From assembly GCA_963835775.1 (NCBI GenBank), contig CAWIHB010000013.1, positions 1 to 64,000 on the forward strand: 64,000 nt of DNA. The letters run 5' to 3'. Position numbers and translations under genes: made by a program. This document shows, in pieces, positions 34,859-43,338 of the stretch. The notes under the pieces are model-generated. The model did not search any database. It was given only the letters and a program-made list of their open reading frames with translations, and was not told where the DNA came from. The DNA is from Palsa-504 sp963835775 (GTDB lineage Bacteria; Actinomycetota; Actinomycetes; Streptosporangiales; Streptosporangiaceae). The first letter of the stretch is position 1. Each line of letters opens with the position of its first letter.

Positions 34859-35371
34859 TCAGGTGGGCGAGCCCGCGGCGGCGCCGGTCACGTTGTCGCG
34901 GCCCCAGCGGGCCAGCGTGGCGTCCCAGTCGAGCGGCACGGTCATGCCGCCGTCGGCCATCTCGGCCGCCCAGTCCTCGGCGGGCACCCGCCACATGACC
35001 TCGAACTCGATGCCGCTCGGGTCTTTGGCGTACAGCGACTTGGACACGCGGTGGTCGCTCTCCCCCACCAGCGCGCCGGCCGCGACCAGCTTGGCCCGGG
35101 TCTCGGCCAGGTCCCCGAGCGTGCCGACCTCCCAGGCCAGGTGGTACAGGCCGGGGTGTTCGGGGCGGTCGGGCGCGCGGCTCTCGGGGGCGGTGCCGAT
35201 CTCGAACAGGCCGAGGTCGTGATCGTTGGCCGTGCCTGGCGCGGCCAGGAACGCGGCCCGGCCCGGGATCTCCATGCGGACCTCGAAGCCCAGCGTCTGG
35301 GTGTAGAACTCGACGGTGCGCTGCAGGCCGTTCACGTACAGCACAGCGTGGTTCAGTCGGCGGACGGCCAT
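34859..35371 (-). CDS. VOC-family dioxygenase/glyoxalase-like protein
   Basis: 170-residue vicinal-oxygen-chelate protein. The N-half carries NHAVLYVNGLQRTVEFYTQT with a metal-ligand His. The C-half carries YHLAWEVGTLGDLAE (His) and SLYAKDPSGIEFEVMW (Glu), matching the His/His/Glu set of catechol 2,3-dioxygenase-like proteins. A GGAAGGAAG Shine-Dalgarno precedes the ATG at 35371. The substrate is unknown. Confidence 0.8.
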   Translation of the reverse strand: MAVRRLNHAVLYVNGLQRTVEFYTQTLGFEVRMEIPGRAAFLAAPGTANDHDLGLFEIGTAPESRAPDRPEHPGLYHLAWEVGTLGDLAETRAKLVAAGALVGESDHRVSKSLYAKDPSGIEFEVMWRVPAEDWAAEMADGGMTVPLDWDATLARWGRDNVTGAAAGSPT

Positions 35372-35469
35372 CGGCGCTTCCTTCCCTCGGCTTCCCTGGC
35401 GAACTGCTGATAGCTCCAATTCGCTGCGGGACTGCGTCATTCCCGGGTCATTCCGGGACGGCGGCGCGG

Positions 35470-35823
35470 TCAGGCGGGCTGCCACAGCTCGACCCGATTG
35501 CCCTCGGGATCGGTGACCCAGCCGAATCGACCGACACCCTCCATGTCCTGCGACTCATTAGCCACGTCCGCTCCCTTGGCGCGCAACTGCGCGAGCATCG
35601 CATCCAGGTCGCGGACCCGGAAGTTGAGCATGGCCTGCTGGACGCGGGACCCGAAGTAGTCGGTCCCGGACTCGAACGTCGCGAACACCGTCGGCCCGCT
35701 TTCCTGACGCCACAGGCCGTTCTCATCGGCGTCCAGGCCCAGGCAATCGCGATACCACGCGCCCAGGGCCGCCGGGTCGGCGGCCCGCATGAAGTATCCG
35801 CCGATTCCAATCACACGTTCCAT
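35470..35823 (-). CDS. VOC-family protein (single-domain glyoxalase-like)
   Basis: 117-residue protein with one VOC fold: GIGGYFMRAADPAALGAWY, AMLNFRVRDLDAMLAQL and WVTDPEGNRVELWQP. The C-terminal Glu ligand is present. The usual first His of the metal site is not obvious (GGYFMRA), so it may be a binding protein rather than an enzyme. It lies 98 bases upstream of the other VOC gene on the same strand. Confidence 0.75.
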   Translation of the reverse strand: MERVIGIGGYFMRAADPAALGAWYRDCLGLDADENGLWRQESGPTVFATFESGTDYFGSRVQQAMLNFRVRDLDAMLAQLRAKGADVANESQDMEGVGRFGWVTDPEGNRVELWQPA

Positions 35824-35903
35824 GCCGTCATCTTGCCAGGACGGCGACCGGGCGGGCCGACGCCACACCATCGCCCGCTTGGCCGGCCGGTGCCTGCCCG
35901 GTC

Positions 35904-36104
35904 CTAGCGGATCTGGCCCCGCTGCCGGCGGCGGATCTCGCGGTACCGCCGCCGCTGTGACTCATCCAGCATCAGCCAGGCTGTGGTCGGAACAGCGATG
36001 GCGATGACAATGAGCGCGGGCACCAGCCACCAGGGGAAGGGGAACGCCAGCAGGATCAGGGCGACGATAATCCCGCCGATACCCCACTTCATGTGCGGTG
36101 ACAT
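35904..36104 (-). CDS. Small membrane protein, 66 residues
   Basis: Two closely spaced hydrophobic segments (GIGGIIVALILLAFPF and LVPALIVIAIAVPTTAWLML) are followed by a strongly basic tail (ESQRRRYREIRRRQRGQIR) expected to face the cytoplasm. A CGGAGT Shine-Dalgarno precedes the ATG. The family is not recognised. Confidence 0.7.
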   Translation of the reverse strand: MSPHMKWGIGGIIVALILLAFPFPWWLVPALIVIAIAVPTTAWLMLDESQRRRYREIRRRQRGQIR

Positions 36105-36266
36105 GCTGACTCCGTTCGTTCATCCCCGGGCGTGGACCCCCGATCCAGCCCCGCTTCCTCTAGCTTATAGCGCGTCGGCACATGTATGGATTTCGGCGGC
36201 CCGAGGCAGGCCAGCGGCGGAGTACGCTGCGGGCATACATGATCGTGACTTAGGGGAAGGGGCGCC

Positions 36267-36866
36267 GTGACACTCGCGATGCCGGTGGAACCCGAGGCCA
36301 ACGAACTGCTGACCCGCAGCCCGCTCGCCCTGCTGATCGGCATGCTGCTGGATCAGCAGGTGCCGCTCGAGCGCGCCTTCAGCGCCCCGCTCGATCTGGT
36401 CCGGCGGCTCGGGCATGAGCCTACGGCGGCCGAACTGGCCGGGTTCGACCCGGCCGCCCTGACCGCCATTTTCTCCGAACGGCCCGCCCTGCACCGCTAC
36501 CCCAGGGCGATGGCGGCCCGGGTGCAGGACCTGGCCCGGCTGATCGTGGAGCGGTACGACGGCGACGCGGAGCAGGTGTGGGCGTCGGCCAGGACCGGCG
36601 CCGAGCTGCTCGGGCGGGTGGCGGCGCTGCCCGGGTTCGGCGCGCAGAAGGCGCAGATCTTCGTGGCCCTGCTGGGCAAGCAGCTGGGTGTGCAGCCGCG
36701 GGGCTGGCGGCAGGCGGCCGGGAAGTTCGGCGCCAAGGGCTCGCACATGTCGGTGGCCGACATCACCGACGCCGAGACGCTGGCCCGGGTCCGGTCCTAC
36801 AAGCAGGAGCTGAAGGCCGCGGCCAAAGCCAAGGCGGCCGCCCCGGCGGGCGCCGGGACCCCGTAG
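36267..36866 (+). CDS. HhH-GPD-type base-excision repair protein
   Basis: 199-residue helix-hairpin-helix glycosylase-fold protein. The segments LLIGMLLDQQVPLERAF and LLGRVAALPGFGAQKAQIFV (the hairpin LPGFGxxKA) are typical of the actinobacterial TIGR03252-like group. The catalytic Asp expected about 20 residues after the hairpin is not obvious, so enzymatic activity is uncertain. The GTG at 36267 follows GGGGAAGGGG. The Lys/Ala-rich tail may bind DNA. Confidence 0.8.
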   Translation: MTLAMPVEPEANELLTRSPLALLIGMLLDQQVPLERAFSAPLDLVRRLGHEPTAAELAGFDPAALTAIFSERPALHRYPRAMAARVQDLARLIVERYDGDAEQVWASARTGAELLGRVAALPGFGAQKAQIFVALLGKQLGVQPRGWRQAAGKFGAKGSHMSVADITDAETLARVRSYKQELKAAAKAKAAAPAGAGTP

Positions 36867-36951
36867 ATCCGTCCGCCCGCGGCTCGCTGCTAGCGTCGGG
36901 GCATGGAGCCGATCGACGCATTCATCGACCAGATGCCGGCCCGGGGGGACA

Positions 36952-37596
36952 TCAGCCACGTGGCCGAGGATCGGCCCGCTGGCCGCGGCGGCGCTGGCGG
37001 CGCAGCAGCGCGCCCAGGACCGGGCTGGCGATCCACAGCAGCCAGGCGTAGGTGGTGACGAAGAAGACCGGGATCGAGATCGCGAAGCCGGCCATCAGCA
37101 GGCAGGACTTCCTGGCCAGGCTGGCCGTGACCGGCGCCGGGATTTCGGCCAGGCGGCGGGAGTTCATGTGCCGGAGCATCGCGTACAGCATGGCCGACTC
37201 CAGGACCTGCAGCAGCGCGTAGAACCCGAACCGCAGGGCGTGGGTGGCGAGGTTCTGCCCGCTGACCACGAGCAGCTTGGTCGCGAACGGGTTGAGCACG
37301 ATGCTCAGCAGCCACCACATGTTGAGCGCCCGCAGCCGCCCGTCGACGCGCCGGCCGTAGGCGAACAGCTCGTGATGGTCAGCCCAGGCCGCCGCGATCA
37401 CCGCGAAGCTGATCACGAACGCGGTGTAGTGGCCGTCGTCGTGCTGCACCGACGTCCAATACGCCGACACCGTGCCCCCGTCCGGCACCGGCAGGTCGAT
37501 GGCGAGCAGTGTGATCGCGATCGCCACCACAGCATCGGAAAAGAAGGTCAGCCGCTCGGCGGCGCGGGCGTCGGTCTCCACCTCGTCGTCGGGCAC
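36952..37596 (-). CDS. TMEM175-family potassium channel-like protein (DUF1211)
   Basis: Six-helix membrane protein of 214 residues. The RLTFFSDAVVAIAITLLAID helix carries the family RxxxFSDAxxAIxxT signature that forms the pore gate. Further helices include FVISFAVIAAAWADHHELF and LNMWWLLSIVLNPFATKLL. Bacterial members form potassium-selective tetramers. The GTG at 37596 gives the usual length; the frame is open further upstream without a better start. Confidence 0.82.
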   Translation of the reverse strand: MPDDEVETDARAAERLTFFSDAVVAIAITLLAIDLPVPDGGTVSAYWTSVQHDDGHYTAFVISFAVIAAAWADHHELFAYGRRVDGRLRALNMWWLLSIVLNPFATKLLVVSGQNLATHALRFGFYALLQVLESAMLYAMLRHMNSRRLAEIPAPVTASLARKSCLLMAGFAISIPVFFVTTYAWLLWIASPVLGALLRRQRRRGQRADPRPRG

Positions 37597-37787
37597 CAGC
37601 CGATCATCTCGCGTGCCCGGGGTCCGTCGCGATCCGCCCCGCCGCACTGATGAGCGCGGTCGGGGGGACACGTTAGCCGCAGCCCCGGTGGTGGGTATGG
37701 TTTGCCCAGGTAGGTGTCACTCCGCCGGTTGCCACGGGCCGGACCGGGCAGAGGACGCCCCGGGGCACACAAGAAACGCGAGGCGTA

Positions 37788-38705
37788 TTGACCAGCCGCC
37801 AGCCGGGAAGGCCGGGACGGGTCCCCGGCCAGTGGCAGCTGGTGCTGCCGCTGACGCTGCTGATCATCCTGGGCCTGGCCGGGCTGCGCGGGGCGGTGGT
37901 GACACCGCGGTGGAACGGGCCGCTGCACCAGGACGGCGTGGCCATCGGGGTCGTGCTGGAGGTCGTGCTCATCACCCTGCTCGTGGTCTTGTTCAGGCGA
38001 CGGGCCGCGGCGCAGCGGGCCCAAGCCTACGACGCGGTGGCGGCCAAGCTGCGCGATGTCCTGATCCTGATCATCATCACCGGGATGATCGGGGTGGTGA
38101 TCGCCGTGATCATCGGGCTGCACCTGTACCTGTTCAACCCGAGGGTCAACCCGCAGGGCAAGGCCACCGCCGGCGCGCCGCTGCCCACGGTCAGAGCGCC
38201 CCGGCCGGGATCGGAGCATTCCTCGGCCGTGCACATCCCGGTCACCGCGCTGCTGTACGCCCTGGTCATCGTGGTGCTGCTGGCCGCGGTGGTGCTCAGC
38301 GCCTGGTGGGCCCGGCGGTACCAGCTGGCCGCCGGGGGCCGGGAGGACGGGGTCATCGCCGAGGACTCGCAGGACCTGCGGGAGGCGGTGGAATCCGGCC
38401 GGTCGGCGCTGCGCACGGTCGACGACGCGCGGGCGGCCATCATCGCCTGCTACGCGGCCATGGAAACCAGCCTGGCCGAGCGGGGCGCGGCCCGGGAGGC
38501 GGCCGACACGCCCGACGAGCTGCTGGCCCGGGCCACCAGAAGCGGCGTCGTACGCGGCGGCGCCGCGGCCCGGCTGACCGCGCTGTTCTACGAGGCCAGG
38601 TTCTCCAGCCACCCGCTGGCGGCCAGCCAGCGGGACGAGGCCGAACGGGCCCTGGACGAACTGGCCCGGGCGCTGGCCGCCGGCCAGGTCGGAGCGGACG
38701 CATGA
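37788..38705 (+). CDS. DUF4129 membrane protein
   Basis: 305-residue membrane protein with TTG start. It has three hydrophobic helices (LVLPLTLLIILGLAGL, VVLEVVLITLLVVLF, VLILIIITGMIGVVIAVIIG), another near residue 175, and a C-terminal cytoplasmic DUF4129 region (AIIACYAAMETSLAERG, RLTALFYEARFSSHPL). DUF4129 proteins accompany MoxR and DUF58 proteins, as here, in predicted envelope-assembly or metal-insertion operons. The stop overlaps the next start as ATGA. Confidence 0.85.
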   Translation: MTSRQPGRPGRVPGQWQLVLPLTLLIILGLAGLRGAVVTPRWNGPLHQDGVAIGVVLEVVLITLLVVLFRRRAAAQRAQAYDAVAAKLRDVLILIIITGMIGVVIAVIIGLHLYLFNPRVNPQGKATAGAPLPTVRAPRPGSEHSSAVHIPVTALLYALVIVVLLAAVVLSAWWARRYQLAAGGREDGVIAEDSQDLREAVESGRSALRTVDDARAAIIACYAAMETSLAERGAAREAADTPDELLARATRSGVVRGGAAARLTALFYEARFSSHPLAASQRDEAERALDELARALAAGQVGADA

Positions 38706-39292
38706 ACGCCGGGGACACGGACCGGGACGCCGGCGGGACCATCAGCCCCTGGGTCGGCACCACCCCGGAACTCATGGTCGCGGCGGTGCTGGTCGCGGCG
38801 GCGGCCTTGACCGGCTACGCGACGGCGGGCTGGCCGGGCCTGGCGGTGGTGGCGGTGGCCACGGCGGCGGTCGCCATGGTCGTGCTGCGGATCCTGCTGC
38901 CGCAGCTGACCCCCGATACGGCCAAGACGGCCAGGGAAAAGCCGACGGCCCGGACGCTGACCGGCTACTCCCACCGCCGGTTCGTGGTGCACAACGCGAT
39001 GACCAGCCACGGCTACTACGACAGCGAGCTGCGGCCGGTGCTCGAGCACCTGCTGGCCGCCCGGCTGGCCGAACGCCACGGCGTCAACCTCTACCAGGAC
39101 CCCGAAGCGGCCCGCAGGCTGCTGTGCCGGAACCCGCGCGACGCCAGCCTGTGGACCTGGATCGATCCGGCGACACGGCCGGGCAGCACCGAACGGGACC
39201 ATACGGACCGACGCGGCATTCCGCAGCACACCCTGGCGCGCCTCATCGACCGATTGGAGAAGCTCTTATGGGCCCTGAAGAGACCGCGGTGA
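38702..39292 (+). CDS. Membrane protein of the MoxR-DUF58 operon
   Basis: 196-residue protein with two N-terminal hydrophobic helices (LMVAAVLVAAAALTGYATAG, LAVVAVATAAVAMVVLRILL) and a soluble C-terminus (FVVHNAMTSHGYYDSELRPV). The C-terminus is recurrent in such operons but has no assigned function that I know. It overlaps both neighbours (ATGA with the DUF4129 gene; 25 bases with moxR), indicating translational coupling. Confidence 0.75.
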   Translation: MNAGDTDRDAGGTISPWVGTTPELMVAAVLVAAAALTGYATAGWPGLAVVAVATAAVAMVVLRILLPQLTPDTAKTAREKPTARTLTGYSHRRFVVHNAMTSHGYYDSELRPVLEHLLAARLAERHGVNLYQDPEAARRLLCRNPRDASLWTWIDPATRPGSTERDHTDRRGIPQHTLARLIDRLEKLLWALKRPR

Positions 39293-40266
39293 GCTGCTCG
39301 GCCATCCTGGATGAGCTCGAGCGCGCGGTCGTCGGCCGCCGCCGGACCCTGGAGCTGGTGCTGATCGGCATCCTGGCCGGCGGCCACGTCCTGCTCGAGG
39401 ACCTGCCCGGGCTGGGCAAGACCCTGATCGCCCGGTCCTTCGCCCGGGTGCTCGGCCTGGACTTCGCCCGCATCCAGTTCACCCCCGACCTGCTGCCCTC
39501 CAACGTGGTCGGCGCCCCGCTGTATGACCAGCGGTCGGCCGAGATGGTGTTCCGGCCGGGGCCGGTGTTCACCCAGCTGCTGCTGGCCGACGAGATCAAC
39601 CGGACGCCGCCCAAGACCCAGGCGGCGCTGCTGGAGGCCATGGGCGAGGGCCAGGTGAGCGTGGACGGGCAGACCCGGCTGCTGCCGCAGCCGTTCATCG
39701 TCCTGGCCACGGACAACCCGATCGAGTACGAGGGCACCTATGAGCTGCCCGAGGCCCAGCTCGACCGGTTCCTCATGCGGCTGCGCCTGGGCTACCTGAG
39801 CAGCGGGGACGAGACCGACATGCTGCGGCGGCGGGTGGCCCGCACCAGCGAGCAGGTCGAGCTCAACGCGGTGACCGGCCCGGACGGCGTGCAGGCCATG
39901 CGGGACTCGCTCGAGCAGGTGGAGATCACCCCCGACCTGCTCGACTACATCGTGGCCATCATCCGGGCGACCAGGAGCGACGCGCAGGTGCAGGTCGGTG
40001 CCAGCCCGCGCGGCGGCCTGGCCCTGGTCCAGCTGGCCCGCGGCCAGGCCCTGCTGAACAAGCGCGACTACGTGATCCCCGACGACATCAAGCAGGTGGC
40101 AGTGCCCGCGCTGGCGCACCGGGTGACGCTGCGGCCCGAGCTGTGGGTCCGCCAGGTCTCCTCCGACGACGTGGTGGCCAAGCTGCTCGCCGCCGTGCCG
40201 ACGCCGAAGACCGACCCCACCGCGCGGACCGGCGGCCGCGGTCCGGATCCGGCGGTCGGCGGCTGA
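39268..40266 (+). CDS. MoxR-family AAA+ ATPase
   Basis: 332-residue MoxR ATPase, a chaperone-like AAA+ protein thought to act with DUF58/vWA partners. Walker A is EDLPGLGKT, FTPDLLPSNVVG follows, Walker B is LLADEINRTPPKTQAALLE, sensor-1 is LATDNP, and GTYELPEAQLDRFLMRL carries the arginine finger region. The C-terminal lid includes GASPRGGLALVQLARGQALL. The ATG at 39268 has GGAGAAG upstream. The stop overlaps the DUF58 start (TGATG). Confidence 0.92.
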   Translation: MGPEETAVSCSAILDELERAVVGRRRTLELVLIGILAGGHVLLEDLPGLGKTLIARSFARVLGLDFARIQFTPDLLPSNVVGAPLYDQRSAEMVFRPGPVFTQLLLADEINRTPPKTQAALLEAMGEGQVSVDGQTRLLPQPFIVLATDNPIEYEGTYELPEAQLDRFLMRLRLGYLSSGDETDMLRRRVARTSEQVELNAVTGPDGVQAMRDSLEQVEITPDLLDYIVAIIRATRSDAQVQVGASPRGGLALVQLARGQALLNKRDYVIPDDIKQVAVPALAHRVTLRPELWVRQVSSDDVVAKLLAAVPTPKTDPTARTGGRGPDPAVGG

Positions 40267-41624
40267 TGTCCTATCTGCTGCCGAACGACCCGGGCCGTCG
40301 CGCGGCCGGCACCGGGGCTGCGGTGCGGTGGCGGTCGTCGCGGCATGCCCGGCGGCTGCTCACGCTCGGCCTGTTCGGGGTGTTCATCGCCACGATCACC
40401 CGGCGCCCGGAGTTCGCGGGCCTGGCCGCCCCCGCGCTGCTGCTGCTCGCGGCGGGCCGGATCCAGCGACGGCCGCCGCGGATCACGGTCCAGGGCCAGC
40501 CCAGCACCCGGCGGGCCTTCGAGGACGAGCTGGTGGCCCTGGACGTGGCGGCACTGGACGCGGGCGACTGCACGGTCCGGTGGCTGCTGCACCCGGGCCA
40601 GGAGATCGAGATCTGGGGTCCGGCCGGCGCCGTCACGGCCGACGGGCCGGCGGCCCGCTTCATCGTCAGCCCGCACCGGTGGGGACGGCGCGAGCTGGGC
40701 ACCATCGACGTGCAGCTGCGCGACCGCTGGCGGCTGGCCGAGGGACACCTGACCCTTAGCCTGCCCAGGATCGACTGCTACCCGGCTCCGGCCCACCAGC
40801 AGACCCGGGTGGTGCTCAGCAGGCTCCCGAACCGGCTCGGGGAGCACCCGGCCCGGGTGTCCGGTGAGGGGATCGAGTTCGCCGGGGTGCGCGAGTACGT
40901 GCCGGGCGACCGCCAGCGCAGCATCAACTGGGCGGCCAGCACCAGGCGCGGGCGGCTGCAGGTGAACACCTTCGCGGCCGAGCGTTCCCAGGACGTGGTG
41001 CTGCTGGCCGACGCCACCTCCGACGTCGGCGAGCCGGGGTCGTCCGCCCTGGACCTGGCGCTGCGCGGCGCGGCGGCGGCGGCCCGCGCCTACCTGGAGG
41101 CCAGGGACCGGGTGGGCGTGATCACCTACCAGTGGGGCTGGGTGACCTGGCTGCCGCCCGGGCTGGGCCGCCGGCAGGTGTACCGGATCATCGATTCCAT
41201 GCTGGCCAGCGACGCCGGCTACACCGGATCCGAGCGGGGCGCGCGCGGCGCGAGCTTCAGCCGGCTGCCGCGGGCCGCGCTGCCGCCCGGCGCCCTGGTC
41301 ATCGTGTTCAGCCCGCTGCTTGACCAGCGGTTCGTGGAGACGCTGCGGGACATGCGCGAACGCGGCTTCAGCATGCTGGTGGTGGACGTGCTCAACGCCG
41401 AGCCCCCGGCCCGGCGGCACCGGCCCTGGCGGGGGGGCATGGGGGGGTCGTCCCCCCGGGCTAACACGGACCGGATGGCCAGGCGGATCTGGCAGATGGA
41501 ACAGGAGGCGATCAGGTTCTCGCTGCGCGAGCTGGGCGTCCCGGTGGTGCACTGGGACGGGGACACGTCCCTGGACCTGCCGCTGGCCGCCTACACCAGG
41601 CGCCCCGTGGTGGCCCGCCGGTGA
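40266..41624 (+). CDS. DUF58 (vWA-like) membrane protein
   Basis: 452-residue protein. Two N-terminal hydrophobic helices are followed by a beta-rich region, the DUF58 core (EFAGVREYVPGDRQRSINWAA) and a vWA-like fold (VVLLADATSDVG, VGVITYQWGW, ALVIVFSPLLD). Around residue 390 there is a Gly/Arg-rich insert (RPWRGGMGGSSPRA) whose DNA contains G-runs. It is the partner of the upstream MoxR. Confidence 0.9.
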   Translation: MSYLLPNDPGRRAAGTGAAVRWRSSRHARRLLTLGLFGVFIATITRRPEFAGLAAPALLLLAAGRIQRRPPRITVQGQPSTRRAFEDELVALDVAALDAGDCTVRWLLHPGQEIEIWGPAGAVTADGPAARFIVSPHRWGRRELGTIDVQLRDRWRLAEGHLTLSLPRIDCYPAPAHQQTRVVLSRLPNRLGEHPARVSGEGIEFAGVREYVPGDRQRSINWAASTRRGRLQVNTFAAERSQDVVLLADATSDVGEPGSSALDLALRGAAAAARAYLEARDRVGVITYQWGWVTWLPPGLGRRQVYRIIDSMLASDAGYTGSERGARGASFSRLPRAALPPGALVIVFSPLLDQRFVETLRDMRERGFSMLVVDVLNAEPPARRHRPWRGGMGGSSPRANTDRMARRIWQMEQEAIRFSLRELGVPVVHWDGDTSLDLPLAAYTRRPVVARR

Positions 41625-42220
41625 CCGCCCGGACCGCGCTGGGCGCGGCCGGCACCCGGCTGGCCGCGGCGCTGCTCGGCGCGGGCTGCGTGATCTGGGC
41701 CGATACCGGGTCCGCGGCGACTAACAAGGGCGACGCGGGCCTGGCGCTGTTCCTGGCCATCTTCGGCGTGGCGGCGGGCGCGATACGGCTGGCCCTGGCC
41801 GGGGTCCCGGTGCCCGAGGACACCTTCCTGCTGCCCGCGCCGCTGCACGTGTGGCTGTGGTTCCTGCAGACACTGCGCCGGGTGCCGTGGGAGGAGGGCG
41901 GGCTGGTGGCCATCGTGTGGCTGGAGGTGCTGCACCGGTCCCAGCCGTGGCACACCGCGGTGCTGGGCGTCGCGCTGATCGCCTACCTGCTGGCGGTGCA
42001 CCTGGCCGAGACGGACGCCTCCCCCGCCGTGCTGCGGCCGCAGGTCCAGGTGCTGGCCGTCGGGGCGGGCCTGCTCGCGCTGGGCGCGGGCGCCGGGATG
42101 CTGCCCGCGGCCGGGGCGGGGGCAGGCTCGGCCCTGCTGCGGCTGGTGGCCGCCGGAGCGCTGATCGCCGCCGCCGCCCTGGTCCTCCCCCACGTGGCCC
42201 GCCCCGCCCCACACGACTAA
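41621..42220 (+). CDS. Multi-pass membrane protein, last gene of the MoxR operon
   Basis: 199-residue hydrophobic protein with about six predicted helices, including DAGLALFLAIFGVAAGAIRL, WHTAVLGVALIAYLLAVHL and VLAVGAGLLALGAGAGML. The GTG start overlaps the DUF58 stop by 4 bases. The family is not recognised. Its position suggests a membrane component of the MoxR-DUF58-DUF4129 machinery. Confidence 0.75.
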   Translation: MTARTALGAAGTRLAAALLGAGCVIWADTGSAATNKGDAGLALFLAIFGVAAGAIRLALAGVPVPEDTFLLPAPLHVWLWFLQTLRRVPWEEGGLVAIVWLEVLHRSQPWHTAVLGVALIAYLLAVHLAETDASPAVLRPQVQVLAVGAGLLALGAGAGMLPAAGAGAGSALLRLVAAGALIAAAALVLPHVARPAPHD

Positions 42221-42259
42221 ACCCGCCCCACCAGTTAGCCCGCCGTCCCGCCGCCGCAG

Positions 42260-42287
42260 CGTGGTGAAAGTCCAGGTTCACCCCACG
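42260..42287. terminator. TGAA-N8-TTCA family palindrome, likely terminator of the MoxR operon
   Basis: TGAA-AGTCCAGG-TTCA with outer GTGG and CCCCAC arms (a small bulge on the 3' side), 40 bases after the stop of the preceding gene. The central eight bases differ from those at 2.5 and 28 kb, but the TGAA/TTCA frame is the same. Confidence 0.5.
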
Positions 42288-42289
42288 TA

Positions 42290-42445
42290 ATTGGGGGCCG
42301 GGCGGGGATCCGGGGTGGGGGATGGGGAGGCGGGGTGGGGGGCAGGGGGGTTGTGGGGATATACAAAGGGGGGGTGGGGGGAAGGGAATCTTCTGGGGGC
42401 GGATGGCTTACGACGGGGCTGGTCAGGGGGGAAGATGGGGCTTTA
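42290..42445. repeat. G-run-rich tract, possible G-quadruplex region upstream of the nitrilase gene
   Basis: About 150 bases with more than a dozen runs of three to seven G on the plus strand (for example GGGGGCCGGGCGGGG, GGGGTGGGGGG, GGGGGGTTGTGGGG). Many satisfy the G3-N1-7 quadruplex rule several times over. The G-rich strand is the coding strand of the downstream catabolic operon, so structures could form in its leader RNA. Confidence 0.7.
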
Positions 42446-42472
42446 CGTGAAGACACAGGAGGGCAAGGGCCG

Positions 42473-43315
42473 ATGGCTGAGATCGTCCGGGCCGGGCTAA
42501 TCCAGCAGCGCTGGACCGGGGACAAGGAATCGATGATCGCGGCGGCGGTGGATCATATCCGGACCGCGGCCTCGGCGGGCGCGCAGGTGGTCTGCCTGCA
42601 GGAGCTGTTCTACGGGCCGTACTTCTGCCAGGTGCAGGACGCCGACTACTACTCCTACACCGAGGCCATCCCGGACGGGCCGACCACCCGGCTGCTGCAG
42701 GAGGTGGCCCGGCAGCACAGCATCGTGATCGTGGCGCCCATGTACGAGGAAGAGCACCCGGGCGTCTACTACAACACGGCGGCGGTCATCGACGCCGACG
42801 GCAGCTACCTGGGCAAGTACCGCAAGACCCACATCCCCCAGGTCAAGGGGTTCTGGGAGAAGTTCTACTTCCGTCCGGGCAACCTCGGCTACCCGACGTT
42901 CGACACCGCGGTGGGCCGGATCGGCGTGTACATCTGCTACGACCGGCACTTCCCCGAGGGCTGGCGGGCGCTCGGCCTGGCCGGGGCGCGGATCGTGTTC
43001 AACCCGTCCGCCACCAGCCGCGGCCTGTCGCAGTACCTGTGGCGGCTGGAGCAGCCCGCCTCGGCGGTGGCCAACGAGTACTTCGTGGGCGCCATCAACC
43101 GGGTCGGCATCGAGCCGCTGGGCGACAACGACTTCTACGGCCAGACCTACTTCGCGGACCCGCGCGGACAGCTCATGGGCGACGCCGCCGCCGACGACAA
43201 GGACGAGGTGCTGGTGCGCGACCTGGACATGGCGCAGCTGGCCGAGGTCCGGAACCTGTGGCAGTTCTACCGGGACCGCCGCCCCGACCAGTACGGAACG
43301 CTGGTCCAGCCATGA
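42473..43315 (+). CDS. Nitrilase-superfamily amidohydrolase (N-carbamoyl-beta-alanine amidohydrolase-like)
   Basis: 280-residue carbon-nitrogen hydrolase. The catalytic triad is visible: Glu in VCLQELFYGPYFC, Lys in GKYRKTHIPQV and Cys in GVYICYDRHFPEG. The similarity and the coupled dihydropyrimidinase suggest beta-ureidopropionase-type hydrolysis of an N-carbamoyl amino acid to the amino acid, CO2 and ammonia. N-carbamoylputrescine amidase is an alternative. The ATG at 42473 follows AGGAGGGCAAGG. The stop lies 23 bases before the preferred hydA start. Confidence 0.85.
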   Translation: MAEIVRAGLIQQRWTGDKESMIAAAVDHIRTAASAGAQVVCLQELFYGPYFCQVQDADYYSYTEAIPDGPTTRLLQEVARQHSIVIVAPMYEEEHPGVYYNTAAVIDADGSYLGKYRKTHIPQVKGFWEKFYFRPGNLGYPTFDTAVGRIGVYICYDRHFPEGWRALGLAGARIVFNPSATSRGLSQYLWRLEQPASAVANEYFVGAINRVGIEPLGDNDFYGQTYFADPRGQLMGDAAADDKDEVLVRDLDMAQLAEVRNLWQFYRDRRPDQYGTLVQP

Positions 43316-43338
43316 GCGAGCCCAGCGAGGGCCAGAAA

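Noticed and set aside
36903..36970. Possible gene start reading MEPIDAFIDQMPARGDISHVAE
   Set aside because: Runs immediately into the convergent TMEM175 gene and becomes Gly/Ala-rich. No family is recognised and the Shine-Dalgarno is poor. It could be a small remnant but is not supported enough to list.
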